From Achromobacter xylosoxidans (GTDB taxonomy: Bacteria; Pseudomonadota; Gammaproteobacteria; Burkholderiales; Burkholderiaceae_B): DNA of 64,000 nt. The notes below the pieces were generated by a model. That model saw only the letters and a list, made by a program, of their open reading frames with translations, did no database searches and was not told the origin of the DNA. Both the position numbers and the translations under genes were made by a program. Positions 1 through 7,072 of this stretch are shown piece by piece (within the stretch, counting starts at the first letter, position 1; every line of letters begins with the position of its first letter). Where the stretch lies: contig NZ_CP061008.1 in the NCBI RefSeq assembly GCF_014490035.1, forward strand, positions 5,704,001 to 5,768,000. Direction: 5' to 3'.

Positions 1-575
1 CGCGCTTCAACAACGACACTCTCAGCGTGCAGATGCGCGGCAAGAACGCCGGCGAACTGCTGGCCATGGAAGTGGACGACGCCATCGGCTACTTCGCCGC
101 GCACCCCAAGATCCACCGCCCGCTGCAGCTGATGCAGGACGTGGGCCTGGGCTATCTGACGCTGGGGCAGCCTTCGCCCACGCTGTCGGGCGGCGAAGCG
201 CAGCGCATCAAGCTGGTGACCGAGCTGTCCAAGGCCCGCCTCACCGACGGCCTGATCAAGACCGGCCGCGCCTCGCGCATTCCGCATACGCTGTACGTGC
301 TGGACGAACCCACCGTGGGCCTGTCGATGGCCGACGTGGAAAAGCTGATCCACGTGCTGCACCGCCTGGTGGAAGCCGGCAATACGGTGGTGGTGATCGA
401 GCACAACCTGGACGTGATCGCCGAAGCCGACTGGCTGCTGGACCTGGGCCCCGAAGGCGGCACGGGCGGCGGCAAGCTGGTGGGCGAAGGCTCGCCCGAA
501 CACGTCATGACCCTGAGCGACCATTCCCATACCGGACGGGTCCTGAAGGAATTCCTGGCACATCAACAGCAGTAG
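1..575 (+). CDS. uvrA: UvrA-family excinuclease ATPase, C-terminal part (5' end outside window)
   Basis: This is the C-terminal end of a UvrA-type DNA-damage recognition ATPase of nucleotide excision repair; the reading frame is open from the first bases, so the start lies upstream of the window. Visible are the ABC signature [11 protein letters not shown], the Walker B segment [11 protein letters not shown], the H-loop [10 protein letters not shown] and the closing DLGPEGG-x-GGG, all typical of UvrA's second ATPase domain. Between the signature helix (ELSK) and Walker B there are roughly 15-20 extra residues compared with Escherichia coli UvrA, and the usual GLH after Walker B reads GLS. From memory, these differences are more like the long duplicated UvrA paralogue of some Burkholderiales than the standard repair UvrA, but this cannot be settled without the rest of the gene. 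pabB begins 5 nt downstream. Confidence 0.9.
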   Translation, partial: RFNNDTLSVQMRGKNAGELLAMEVDDAIGYFAAHPKIHRPLQLMQDVGLGYLTLGQPSPTLSGGEAQRIKLVTELSKARLTDGLIKTGRASRIPHTLYVLDEPTVGLSMADVEKLIHVLHRLVEAGNTVVVIEHNLDVIAEADWLLDLGPEGGTGGGKLVGEGSPEHVMTLSDHSHTGRVLKEFLAHQQQ

Positions 576-580
576 GCAGC

Positions 581-1717
581 ATGGAATGTCGTTTTGAAGA
601 CCGGCTGGCCGGCCGCGCGCTGCGGTTCGAGGGCTTGTGCTCGCGGATCGAGGCGCGCTCCGCCGCCGAGGTCGCCCCCGCGCTCGCCGCCATCGAAGCC
701 CAGCGGCGACAGGGGCGCTGGATCGCCCTGTTGCTGGACTACGAACTGGGCGAGTGGCTGTTGCCCGAAGCCGCCATGGCGCCGCCCGCCGGCCCCTGGA
801 CGCCGCCGCGCGACGACGGCAAACCGCGCCTGACCGCGCTGGCGTTCGAACGCCGGCAGGAGGAAACGCCCTGGGACGCACCGGACGCAGGCGCTGCGCC
901 CGCCGCCATCAGCCTGCCCGCGCCGCGCATGACCGAGGCCGACTACGTACGCCAGATCGAAGCCATCCGCGGCCTGATCGGTGACGGCGAGCTGTATCAG
1001 GTGAACTACACCCAGCCGCTGGACCTGCAATTCCAGGGCGACGCGGCCACGCTGTACCGGCGCATCGCCGCCCGCAACCCGGTGGCGCACGGCGCGTTCA
1101 TCGAGGACGGCGAGCGCACGGTGTTGTCGTTTTCGCCCGAACTGTTCGTGCGCCGCGACGGCCCGCGCCTGACCACGCGCCCGATGAAGGGCACGGCCCC
1201 GCGCCACCCCGATCCGGCCGAGGACGAACGGCTGGGCCAGGCGCTCCTGGCCAGCGAAAAGAACCGCGCCGAGAACCTGATGATCGTGGATCTGCTGCGC
1301 AACGATCTGGGCCGGCTGGCCGAGCCGGGCTCGGTGCGGGTCGACGCGCTGTTCTCGCTGGAGCGCTATCCCACCGTCTGGACCATGACGTCCACGGTGT
1401 CGGCGCTGGCGCCGCACGCCTCGCTGGAAGACGTGCTGCGCGCGCTGTTTCCCTGCGGCTCCATCACCGGCGCCCCCAAGGTCGCGGCCATGCGCCGCAT
1501 CCGCCAGATGGAAACGGCGCGGCGCGGCCTGTATTGCGGCAGCATCGGCTGGCTGGCGCCGGACGGCGACTTTTCGCTGAACGTCGCCATCCGCACCCTG
1601 GTGCTGGACCAGGCCGGCCACGGCGTCTATAGCGTGGGCGGCGGCATCGTGCACGATTCGGACCCGGCCGAGGAATGGCAGGAATGCCACTGGAAGGCCC
1701 GGATCCTGCGGGCCTGA
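581..1717 (+). CDS. pabB: Aminodeoxychorismate synthase component I (PabB)
   Basis: 378 aa chorismate-binding enzyme. PabB uses ammonia delivered by PabA to convert chorismate to 4-amino-4-deoxychorismate, the first step to p-aminobenzoate and folate in the cytoplasm. The family motifs are all in the C-terminal two thirds: GELYQVNYTQPL, SFSPELFVRR, RPMKGTAPR, NRAENLMIVDLLRNDLGR, GSITGAPK from residue 293, and GLYCGSIGWLAPDG. The KGT-x-R segment is typical of PabB-type enzymes. The protein is shorter than the 450-aa E. coli PabB and lacks a long N-terminal region. Salvage or anthranilate synthase TrpE is less likely because pabC follows after 96 nt. The ATG sits 5 nt after the uvrA stop, suggesting co-transcription. 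No strong Shine-Dalgarno sequence is visible. Confidence 0.93.
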   Translation: MECRFEDRLAGRALRFEGLCSRIEARSAAEVAPALAAIEAQRRQGRWIALLLDYELGEWLLPEAAMAPPAGPWTPPRDDGKPRLTALAFERRQEETPWDAPDAGAAPAAISLPAPRMTEADYVRQIEAIRGLIGDGELYQVNYTQPLDLQFQGDAATLYRRIAARNPVAHGAFIEDGERTVLSFSPELFVRRDGPRLTTRPMKGTAPRHPDPAEDERLGQALLASEKNRAENLMIVDLLRNDLGRLAEPGSVRVDALFSLERYPTVWTMTSTVSALAPHASLEDVLRALFPCGSITGAPKVAAMRRIRQMETARRGLYCGSIGWLAPDGDFSLNVAIRTLVLDQAGHGVYSVGGGIVHDSDPAEEWQECHWKARILRA

Positions 1718-1813
1718 GGCCGCAGTCCGGATGTCCGGCGTCCCTGCGCGCCTGCAGCCATCGGTAGTAGGATAGAGCGCGGCCGCAGCGCACCTTTACC
1801 CCAGGAGAGTCCC

Positions 1814-2446
1814 ATGCAACCCGAACTGATCGAGACCATCCTGGTCGATGCCGAACGACGCGTGCCGCTGCTGGCGCGCCATCTCAAGCGCCTGGAAGCG
1901 TCCTGCAAGGCCCTGGGCTACGGCTGGGGCGGCCGGGCCGTCGAGGCCGACATCATGATCACCGCGCTGGGCCTGGCCACGCCCGGGCCGCACCGGCTGC
2001 GCCTGCTGGTGGCGCGCGACGGCAGCCGCAACATCCAGACCGCGCCGCTGCCGCCCCTGCACCCCGCGCAGGAAGCCATGCTGGCGCCCGAAGCGCTGCG
2101 TTCATCCGAACCGCTGCTGCGCTACAAGACCACCTACCGCCCCTGGTACACCAAGACCATCGAATGGCTGCCCTCGCATCCGCACATCTTCGATCTGCTC
2201 TACCTGAATGAGCGCGGCGAACTCTGCGAAGGCAGCCGCAGCAACGTCTATCTGCGCCTGGATGGCGACTGGTACACGCCGCCCGTGGACTGCGGCTGCC
2301 TGCCCGGCGTGCAGCGCGCCGAACTGCTCGAAACGGGCACGGTGGCAGAACGCGTCCTGACCCTGGCCGACCTGCACGCGGCCGAGGAAATCCGCCTGTC
2401 CAACGCGCTGCGCGGCTGGTTTCCGGTGACGCTGCGCGACGCCTAA
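1814..2446 (+). CDS. pabC: Aminodeoxychorismate lyase (PabC), class IV aminotransferase fold
   Basis: 210 aa PLP enzyme that splits 4-amino-4-deoxychorismate into p-aminobenzoate and pyruvate. The PLP lysine is K105 in YKTTYRPWY, and the class IV pattern continues as LNERGELCEGSRSNVYL and GCLPGVQRAELLE. It is short for the family (E. coli PabC is 269 aa) but matches the compact C-terminal PabC domains that in other bacteria are fused to PabB; here the two are separate genes. An AGGAGAG ribosome site lies just upstream of the ATG. The stop codon overlaps the stop region of the convergent LysR gene by 4 nt. Direct adjacency to pabB supports the folate role over branched-chain or D-amino-acid aminotransferase. 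Confidence 0.9.
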   Translation: MQPELIETILVDAERRVPLLARHLKRLEASCKALGYGWGGRAVEADIMITALGLATPGPHRLRLLVARDGSRNIQTAPLPPLHPAQEAMLAPEALRSSEPLLRYKTTYRPWYTKTIEWLPSHPHIFDLLYLNERGELCEGSRSNVYLRLDGDWYTPPVDCGCLPGVQRAELLETGTVAERVLTLADLHAAEEIRLSNALRGWFPVTLRDA

Positions 2447-3345
2447 TCCGCGAACTCGTCCACCACCACCTGCCGCAGCCACTGGTTGGCCGGCTCGCGG
2501 TGGTTGCGGGCGTGCCAGAACACATTGATGACCGACTCCGGGATCTTCACCGGACAGGGCGCGGTTGCCAAGCCGAACGGACCGCAGGCGCAGTCAGCGA
2601 AGCGCTGCGGCACCACGGCGATCATGTCGGTGGCGGCAAGCACCGGCCCCACCGCAATGAAGTGCGGCACCGTCAGGCGCAGGCGCCGCTGGATGCCGGC
2701 CTGCCCGATCACCTGGTCGACCACGCCGTGGCCCGTGCCTTCCGAGGCGATGGCCACGTGCTCGGCCGCGCGGAACTGCCGCGCCGAGACCCCGGTGCGC
2801 GCCAGCGGATGGTCGCGGCGGAAGATGCACACATAGGGCTGGCGGAACAGCAGGCGCTGGAAGAAGCCGCTCTTCAGATCGGGCAGGAAGCCCATGGCCA
2901 GGTCGATGCGGCCGCGCTCCATCTCGTCCTTCACGTCGATCGAGGTGGTGCGCACGGTGCGCACCGTGACGCCGGGCGCGGCGCGGTCCAGCGCGCGCAT
3001 CAGCCGCGGCAGGAAATAGGTCTCGCCCACGTCGTTCACGCCGATCACGAAGGCGCGACCGCTATGCGCGGGGTCGAACGCGGCGCGCGCGTTCAGGGTG
3101 CTGTGCAGCGCCTCCAGCGCGGCGGCGATGGGCTGCGCCAAATCCTGCGCGTAGGGCGTGGGCACCATGCCGCGCGAGGTACGCAGGAAAAGCTCATCGC
3201 CCAACAGCTTGCGCAGCCGGCCCAGCGCGTTGCTGACGCCGGGCTGCGAAATGCCCAGGCTCTCGGCCACGGCCGACACCCGGCCGTGCTTGCGCAGTTC
3301 ATTGAAGACGACCAGCAGGTTCAGGTCCAGGTCTTGCAGGTTCAT
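2443..3345 (-). CDS. LysR-family transcriptional regulator, divergent from Rieske oxygenase operon
   Basis: 300 aa LysR-type regulator. The N-terminal winged helix-turn-helix spans about residues 5-65 (LNLLVVFNELRKHGRVSAVA, then SQPGVSNALGRLRKLLGD) and the remainder is the periplasmic-binding-like effector domain. A GGAGG ribosome site precedes the ATG. It is transcribed away from the ring-hydroxylating oxygenase genes across a 210-bp AT-rich gap, the usual arrangement for a LysR regulator and its target. The helix sequence (LNLLVVF, GVSNALGRLR) resembles the NahR/NagR/NodD branch that responds to aromatic acids; this is a similarity by eye only. The inducer cannot be deduced. Confidence 0.93.
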   Translation of the reverse strand: MNLQDLDLNLLVVFNELRKHGRVSAVAESLGISQPGVSNALGRLRKLLGDELFLRTSRGMVPTPYAQDLAQPIAAALEALHSTLNARAAFDPAHSGRAFVIGVNDVGETYFLPRLMRALDRAAPGVTVRTVRTTSIDVKDEMERGRIDLAMGFLPDLKSGFFQRLLFRQPYVCIFRRDHPLARTGVSARQFRAAEHVAIASEGTGHGVVDQVIGQAGIQRRLRLTVPHFIAVGPVLAATDMIAVVPQRFADCACGPFGLATAPCPVKIPESVINVFWHARNHREPANQWLRQVVVDEFAD

Positions 3346-3369
3346 GGGCTGCCTCCACCAATATTGATT

Positions 3370-3389
3370 TTGGTGATTTATCTCATCAA
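3370..3389. promoter_or_regulatory. Candidate LysR operator between regulator and oxygenase operon
   Basis: An imperfect palindrome, TTGGTGA and TCATCAA separated by 6 nt with one arm mismatch, lies in an AT-rich patch of the divergent intergenic region. LysR proteins commonly bind dyads in this position. It is about 25 bp from the LysR start and about 165 bp from the oxygenase start. No footprint or conservation data are available here. Confidence 0.4.
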
Positions 3390-3555
3390 GCAGATTCTAT
3401 TTATTTATTTCACTTTCTGCCCGATGATGCGAAAAACGCCAGCGCCCATGCAGCGCCGGCTCTGCAGGATCGCGCCCGCGGTCCGCCGAACCAAGGAGAC
3501 ACGCCATGCGTACCTGTACGCTGTCCGCCGCCGCGCCCTGTCGCCGGAGCGGATC

Positions 3556-4815
3556 ATGAACGCCCCCGAGCAGCCCATCCAATTCGCCCCGCGCTGGCAG
3601 GACGACGGATCCCACCGCATCCCCTTCGGCGTCTATACCGATGCCGCCCTGCATCAGCGGGAAATGGAGCGGTTCTTCTACCGCGCGCACTGGAGCTACG
3701 TGGGCCTGGAGGCCGAGATCCCCAACCCGGGCGACTTCAAGCGCACCGCGGTGGGCGAACGCTCCGTCATCCTGCTGCGCGACAACGACGGCCAGGTGCG
3801 CGTGGTGGAAAACGTGTGCGCCCACCGCGGCGTGCAGTTCTGCCGCGAACGTTCCGGCAACCGCAGCGAATTCGTCTGTCCGTACCACCAGTGGAACTAT
3901 GACCTGCAGGGCAACCTGATCGGCGTGCCGTTCCGCCGCGGCGTCAAGCAGGACGGCAAGGTCAACGGCGGCATGCCGCCCGATTTCAAGCCGGAAGAAC
4001 ATGGCCTGACCAAGCTGGCCGTGGCCTGCCGCAACGGCGTGGTGTTCGCCTCGTTCGATCACGATGTCGAACCGCTGGAGGACTATCTGGGGCCGGACAT
4101 CCTGCACTACTTCGACCGCGTCTTCGACGGCCGCGAACTGGTGATCCACGGCTACAGCCGCCAGCGCATCCCCGGCAACTGGAAGCTGATGCAGGAGAAC
4201 ATCAAGGATCCCTACCATCCGGGCCTGCTGCACACCTGGTTCGTCACCTTCGGCCTGTGGCGGGCCGACAACCGCTCCGAGCTGAAGATGGACCGGCACT
4301 TGCGCCACGCCGCCATGATCTCGACGCGCGGCCAAGGCGGCAAGGGCAGCGTGACCAGCGGCGTGTCCAGCTTCAAGGAACAGATGTCGCTGAACGACGA
4401 CCGCTTCCTCGATATCGTGCCGGAGCCCTGGTGGAACGGCCCCACCGCCGTGCTGATGACGCTGTTCCCCAGCGTCATCATCCAGCAGCAGGTGAACTCG
4501 CTGTCCACGCGCCACATCCAGCCCGTGGGCCACGACGCCTTCGATTTCGTGTGGACGCATTTCGGCTTCGCCGACGATACGCCCGAGATGACGCGCCGCC
4601 GGCTGCGCCAGGCCAATCTGTTCGGCCCGGCGGGCTTCGTGTCGGCGGACGACGGCGAGGTCATCGAGTTCTCGCAATCGGGCTTCGAGCAGAAGCCCTG
4701 GCACCGCAGCGTGGCGGAACTGGGCGGCAAGACCGCCGAAAACACCGACCACATGGTCACGGAAACGCTGATCCGCGGCATGTACGCGTACTGGCGCCGG
4801 GTCATGGAGGCCTGA
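3556..4815 (+). CDS. Aromatic-ring-hydroxylating oxygenase, large (alpha) subunit
   Basis: 419 aa catalytic subunit of a Rieske non-haem iron oxygenase. The [2Fe-2S] Rieske site is C88-x-H90 (CAHRG) and C108-x2-H111 (CPYHQWNY). The mononuclear iron site is D218, H221 and H226 in ENIKDPYHPGLLHTW. The KDPYHxxLLH form is what I recall for the anthranilate/salicylate hydroxylase branch (NagG, AndAc), so a substituted benzoate or other aromatic acid is a reasonable guess, not a proof. I chose the ATG preceded by GGAG at 3546-3549; the frame stays open upstream but without family sequence. The small subunit starts 2 nt after the stop and a ferredoxin follows. No NAD(P)H:ferredoxin reductase gene is adjacent, so electrons must come from one encoded elsewhere. 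Confidence 0.93.
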   Translation: MNAPEQPIQFAPRWQDDGSHRIPFGVYTDAALHQREMERFFYRAHWSYVGLEAEIPNPGDFKRTAVGERSVILLRDNDGQVRVVENVCAHRGVQFCRERSGNRSEFVCPYHQWNYDLQGNLIGVPFRRGVKQDGKVNGGMPPDFKPEEHGLTKLAVACRNGVVFASFDHDVEPLEDYLGPDILHYFDRVFDGRELVIHGYSRQRIPGNWKLMQENIKDPYHPGLLHTWFVTFGLWRADNRSELKMDRHLRHAAMISTRGQGGKGSVTSGVSSFKEQMSLNDDRFLDIVPEPWWNGPTAVLMTLFPSVIIQQQVNSLSTRHIQPVGHDAFDFVWTHFGFADDTPEMTRRRLRQANLFGPAGFVSADDGEVIEFSQSGFEQKPWHRSVAELGGKTAENTDHMVTETLIRGMYAYWRRVMEA

Positions 4816-4817
4816 CG

Positions 4818-5291
4818 ATGCTGGACTTTCACCTCTACTACCAACTGACCTGCCTGTACAACGACTACGCCGCCGCGCTGGACGCTGAGGAATGGGAAAA
4901 GTGGCCCGATTTCTTCCTGGAAGACTGCGTGTACAAGGTGCTGCCGCGCGAGAACCACGAGCGCGGCTATCCGCTGGCGACCATGTCCTTCGAAAGCCGC
5001 GGCATGCTGAAGGACCGCATCTACGGCGCCACCGACACCATCTTCCACGATCCCTACTACCAGCGCCATGTGGTGGGCGCGCCGCGCGTGCTGTCGGTGC
5101 AGGGCGACCGCATCGAGTCCGAGGCCAACTACGCCGTGTTCCGCACCAAGCCCAGCCAGTTGACCACGGTATTCAACGTGGGCCGCTACCTGGATGTGGT
5201 CCGGCTCGGTCCGGACGGGCTCAAATTCGAATCGCGGCTCTGCATCTTCGACAGCGAGCTGGTGCCGAATTCGCTTATCTATCCCATCTGA
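4818..5291 (+). CDS. Aromatic-ring-hydroxylating oxygenase, small (beta) subunit
   Basis: 157 aa SnoaL/NTF2-like beta subunit, the structural partner of the alpha subunit in alpha3beta3 Rieske oxygenases. Length and the opening pattern ([17 protein letters not shown], then a core with [16 protein letters not shown] and [14 protein letters not shown]) match the family. The ATG follows the alpha stop by 2 nt, so translation is probably coupled. There is a long open frame upstream in the same phase that overlaps the alpha gene, but it lacks family sequence and I excluded it. The substrate is unknown. Confidence 0.9.
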   Translation: MLDFHLYYQLTCLYNDYAAALDAEEWEKWPDFFLEDCVYKVLPRENHERGYPLATMSFESRGMLKDRIYGATDTIFHDPYYQRHVVGAPRVLSVQGDRIESEANYAVFRTKPSQLTTVFNVGRYLDVVRLGPDGLKFESRLCIFDSELVPNSLIYPI

Positions 5292-5308
5292 ACAAGGAAA
5301 CGACAGTA

Positions 5309-5620
5309 ATGAGCACGCAATGGATCAAGGCCATCGCGCGGGACGAGGTGCCTGAAGACGACGTCATCGCGGTGCAGGCCGGCGGCCGCGAGATCGCGCT
5401 GTATGGCGTGGACGGCGAGGTCTACGCCACCGCCAACCTCTGTACGCACGGCAATGCGCGGCTGTGCGACGGCTTTCTGATGGGGCATGAGATCGAATGC
5501 CCGCTGCATCAGGGGCGCTTCGACGTGCGTGACGGGCGCGCGCTCTGTTCGCCGCTGCGCGAGAACATTGCCACCTATCCGGTCAGGATCGAGGACGGCG
5601 TGGTATTCGTGGCGCTATAG
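5309..5620 (+). CDS. Rieske [2Fe-2S] ferredoxin of the oxygenase system
   Basis: 103 aa Rieske-type ferredoxin. The cluster ligands are C45-x-H47 (CTHGNA) and C64-x2-H67 (CPLHQGRFD). It would carry electrons from a reductase to the oxygenase alpha subunit. It follows the beta-subunit stop by 17 nt with a purine-rich leader (AAGGAAA). Size and motif order match ferredoxins of naphthalene/salicylate/anthranilate systems such as NagAb or AndAb; NirD-like nitrite reductase subunits are an alternative but unlikely in this operon. It ends 8 nt before the end of convergent tcdA. Confidence 0.92.
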   Translation: MSTQWIKAIARDEVPEDDVIAVQAGGREIALYGVDGEVYATANLCTHGNARLCDGFLMGHEIECPLHQGRFDVRDGRALCSPLRENIATYPVRIEDGVVFVAL

Positions 5621-5628
5621 CGCCTTTG

Positions 5629-6459
5629 TCAGACCGCGAGGCGCAGCGCCTCGTTCGCGGCCGCCATGCCCATGGCGGCCGTGACGGTCACGACCGAGCC
5701 GTAGCCGGCGCAGGACAGGCCCTGCGGCGCCAGGGTTTCTCCAGAGGCGCCCATATCGTCCTCGCCTTCGGTGGGGCGGGTCCAGGCGTCGGGCAGGATG
5801 GCGGGCTGGTCGAACCACAGGGCGTGGATACCCATTTTCGGCACACGCTTCAGGGCCTTGCCGTTCTGGTCGGAAGCCCGCGGAAAGCCATGCTCGCGGC
5901 GCAGCTTGTTGCGCAACTTGGACAGCAGCGCGTCGTTGACCGCGGCCGACAGGTCGCCGGCGCGCAGGGCCAGCGGATCGGTCTTGCCGCCCGCGCCGCC
6001 GCACAACAGCATGGGCACGCCGATTTCGCGCGCATGCAGGATCATCGCGATCTTGGCGGCGGCCTGGTCGGTGCAGTCGATGATGACGGAGTACGGGCCG
6101 GGCAGGACCTGGGCGACGTTCTCGGGCGAAACGAAATCATCCACCCGCGTCAGCCGGCACTCCGGATTGATCGCCAGCACGCGTTCGGCCATGGCATCGA
6201 CCTTGGACTGGCCCAGCGTCTCGGTCAGCGCGTGGATCTGGCGGTTGACGTTGGATTCGGCAATGTGGTCCAGGTCGATGAGCGTCAACGCCCCTACCCC
6301 GCAGCGCGCCAGGGCCTCGACGGTCCAGGAACCTACGCCGCCCAGGCCGGCGACCGCCACATGGGCGTTGCGCAGGCGGGTCGGGGCTTCGGGGCCGTAG
6401 AGGCGGGAGAGGCTGCCGAAGCGGCGGTCGAGGTCGGCGGTGGGGTCGGGGGTGTTCAT
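5629..6459 (-). CDS. tcdA: tRNA threonylcarbamoyladenosine dehydratase (TcdA/CsdL), E1-like
   Basis: 276 aa ThiF/MoeB/E1-family enzyme. TcdA cyclises t6A37 in ANN-decoding tRNAs to ct6A using ATP. The nucleotide-binding loop is VAGLGGVGSWTVEALARCG near residues 33-53, followed by LIDLDHIAESNVNRQ, the typical E1 Asp/Arg/Gln set. The later YSVIIDCTDQAAAKIAM and LSCAGYGSVVTVTAAMG segments match TcdA rather than ThiF or MoeB. Unlike ThiF there is no paired CxxC zinc site in what I can read. It converges on the ferredoxin gene and its upstream side opens into the repeat-rich non-coding block. Confidence 0.9.
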   Translation of the reverse strand: MNTPDPTADLDRRFGSLSRLYGPEAPTRLRNAHVAVAGLGGVGSWTVEALARCGVGALTLIDLDHIAESNVNRQIHALTETLGQSKVDAMAERVLAINPECRLTRVDDFVSPENVAQVLPGPYSVIIDCTDQAAAKIAMILHAREIGVPMLLCGGAGGKTDPLALRAGDLSAAVNDALLSKLRNKLRREHGFPRASDQNGKALKRVPKMGIHALWFDQPAILPDAWTRPTEGEDDMGASGETLAPQGLSCAGYGSVVTVTAAMGMAAANEALRLAV

Positions 6460-6502
6460 GAGGGCGTATTTTATTGCAGGCGGATGGTTGGGTTCTTAAG
6501 AC

Positions 6503-6666
6503 GCCTGGCACGGCGGCGGCCGGGGTGGCGCGGGGCAACGATTGCGGTCCGGAGCCTTCGCTCCGGACTTCCCCGTCGTCATCCTCGTCACCGCCTCCGG
6601 CGGTTCCTTCGGATTCCCTCGGGCTTATCGACGCCCCGCGCCACCCCGGCCGCCGCCGCGCCAGGC
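6503..6666. repeat. Element bounded by 34-bp inverted repeats
   Basis: The left arm 6503-6536 begins GCCTGGCACGGCGG and ends GGCGCGGGGC. The right arm 6633-6666 is its reverse complement with a single mismatch. The 96 nt between them contain a 9-bp hairpin (GTCCGGAGC, CTTC loop, GCTCCGGAC) at about 6547-6568 and other GC-rich direct/inverted bits. No coding sequence lies inside. The shape is that of a REP/BIME-like or MITE-like dispersed element; I cannot see other copies within this window. Confidence 0.75.
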
Positions 6667-6757
6667 TCCGCTTATTGAATCTTGCCGGCCGCTGGGACGG
6701 GTGGCGTGCTTGACGTTCTTCTCCCCGGTTGAGGAGAGAAGAAGATCTTGCAGGGAC

Positions 6758-6791
6758 GCCAAAGACGGCCGCGCGGGCGGCCTTCTTTGGC
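6758..6791. repeat. 15-bp stem hairpin, possible terminator
   Basis: GCCAAAGACGGCCGC pairs with GCGGCCTTCTTTGGC with one mismatch around a 4-nt loop. It has the AAAG...CTTT flanks often seen on bidirectional intrinsic terminators, but no adjacent gene ends here. Confidence 0.5.
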
Positions 6792-6819
6792 ATATGGATA
6801 TCGTTAGTCGTGCGAGAGA

Positions 6820-6910
6820 CGCTGCGCGCTGATGCAGGCCCGCGTTCATATGCAGCTCGTCGACCAACAACGCTTCCTGCTCGAGCACGGACGATCATCA
6901 GCGCGCAGCG
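6820..6910. repeat. 15-bp perfect inverted repeat enclosing about 61 nt
   Basis: Arms at 6820-6834 (CGCTGCGCGCTGATG) and 6896-6910 are exact reverse complements. The enclosed stretch is less GC-rich than its surroundings and has further short complementary bits. Together with the hairpin just upstream and the palindrome just downstream, this could be a structured transcript bounded by two hairpins. This is inference only. Confidence 0.45.
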
Positions 6911-6938
6911 CCATCACAAATCGCAAGACACCGCGTAA

Positions 6939-6972
6939 GCCCCAATAGGCCGCCCGGGCGGCCTATTGGGGC
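6939..6972. repeat. Perfect 34-bp palindrome
   Basis: The sequence from 6939 is its own reverse complement to 6972, starting GCCCCAATAGG and centred on CCCGGG. The inner core GGCCGCCCGGGCGGCC recurs at 59725-59740. There is no T-run on either side, so it is not a textbook terminator. A perfect palindrome this long can extrude as a cruciform or bind a dimeric protein. Confidence 0.8.
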
Positions 6973-7072
6973 GAGCATCGTAAGACCTTCGCCCACCCCC
7001 ACCGTCCGCGAGAACCCTACGAAGTCCGGTCACCCCAGCTGACGTCAAGTTTCCAAAGCGGAGCCTGGCGCC

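Larger units (their letters stand above)
6460..7072. other. 613-bp non-coding block with several inverted repeats
   Basis: No convincing gene fits here. Open frames exist on both strands but their sequence is low complexity (Arg/Ala/Pro-rich) and follows the repeats. The block holds, in order, a 34-bp inverted repeat pair enclosing an inner hairpin (6503-6666), a strong hairpin (6758-6791), a 15-bp inverted repeat with about 61 nt between the arms (6820-6910), and a perfect 34-bp palindrome (6939-6972). It lies upstream of tcdA and downstream of the efflux operon (both leftward). A dispersed non-coding repeat element or a structured RNA are the main options. Confidence 0.7.

Noticed and set aside
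2500..3555. Long in-frame extension upstream of the Rieske alpha subunit
   Set aside because: It is antisense to the LysR gene, lacks family sequence, and a good ribosome site sits at the internal ATG.
5626..6678. Long rightward frame opposite tcdA
   Set aside because: Antisense shadow of tcdA with Gln/His/Arg-rich sequence typical of the opposite strand of a high-GC gene.
6625..6888. 87-codon leftward open frame whose first 40 residues look protein-like
   Set aside because: It runs across the hairpins and ends in the inverted-repeat arm as low-complexity Gly/Arg sequence; no ribosome site and no family match by eye.
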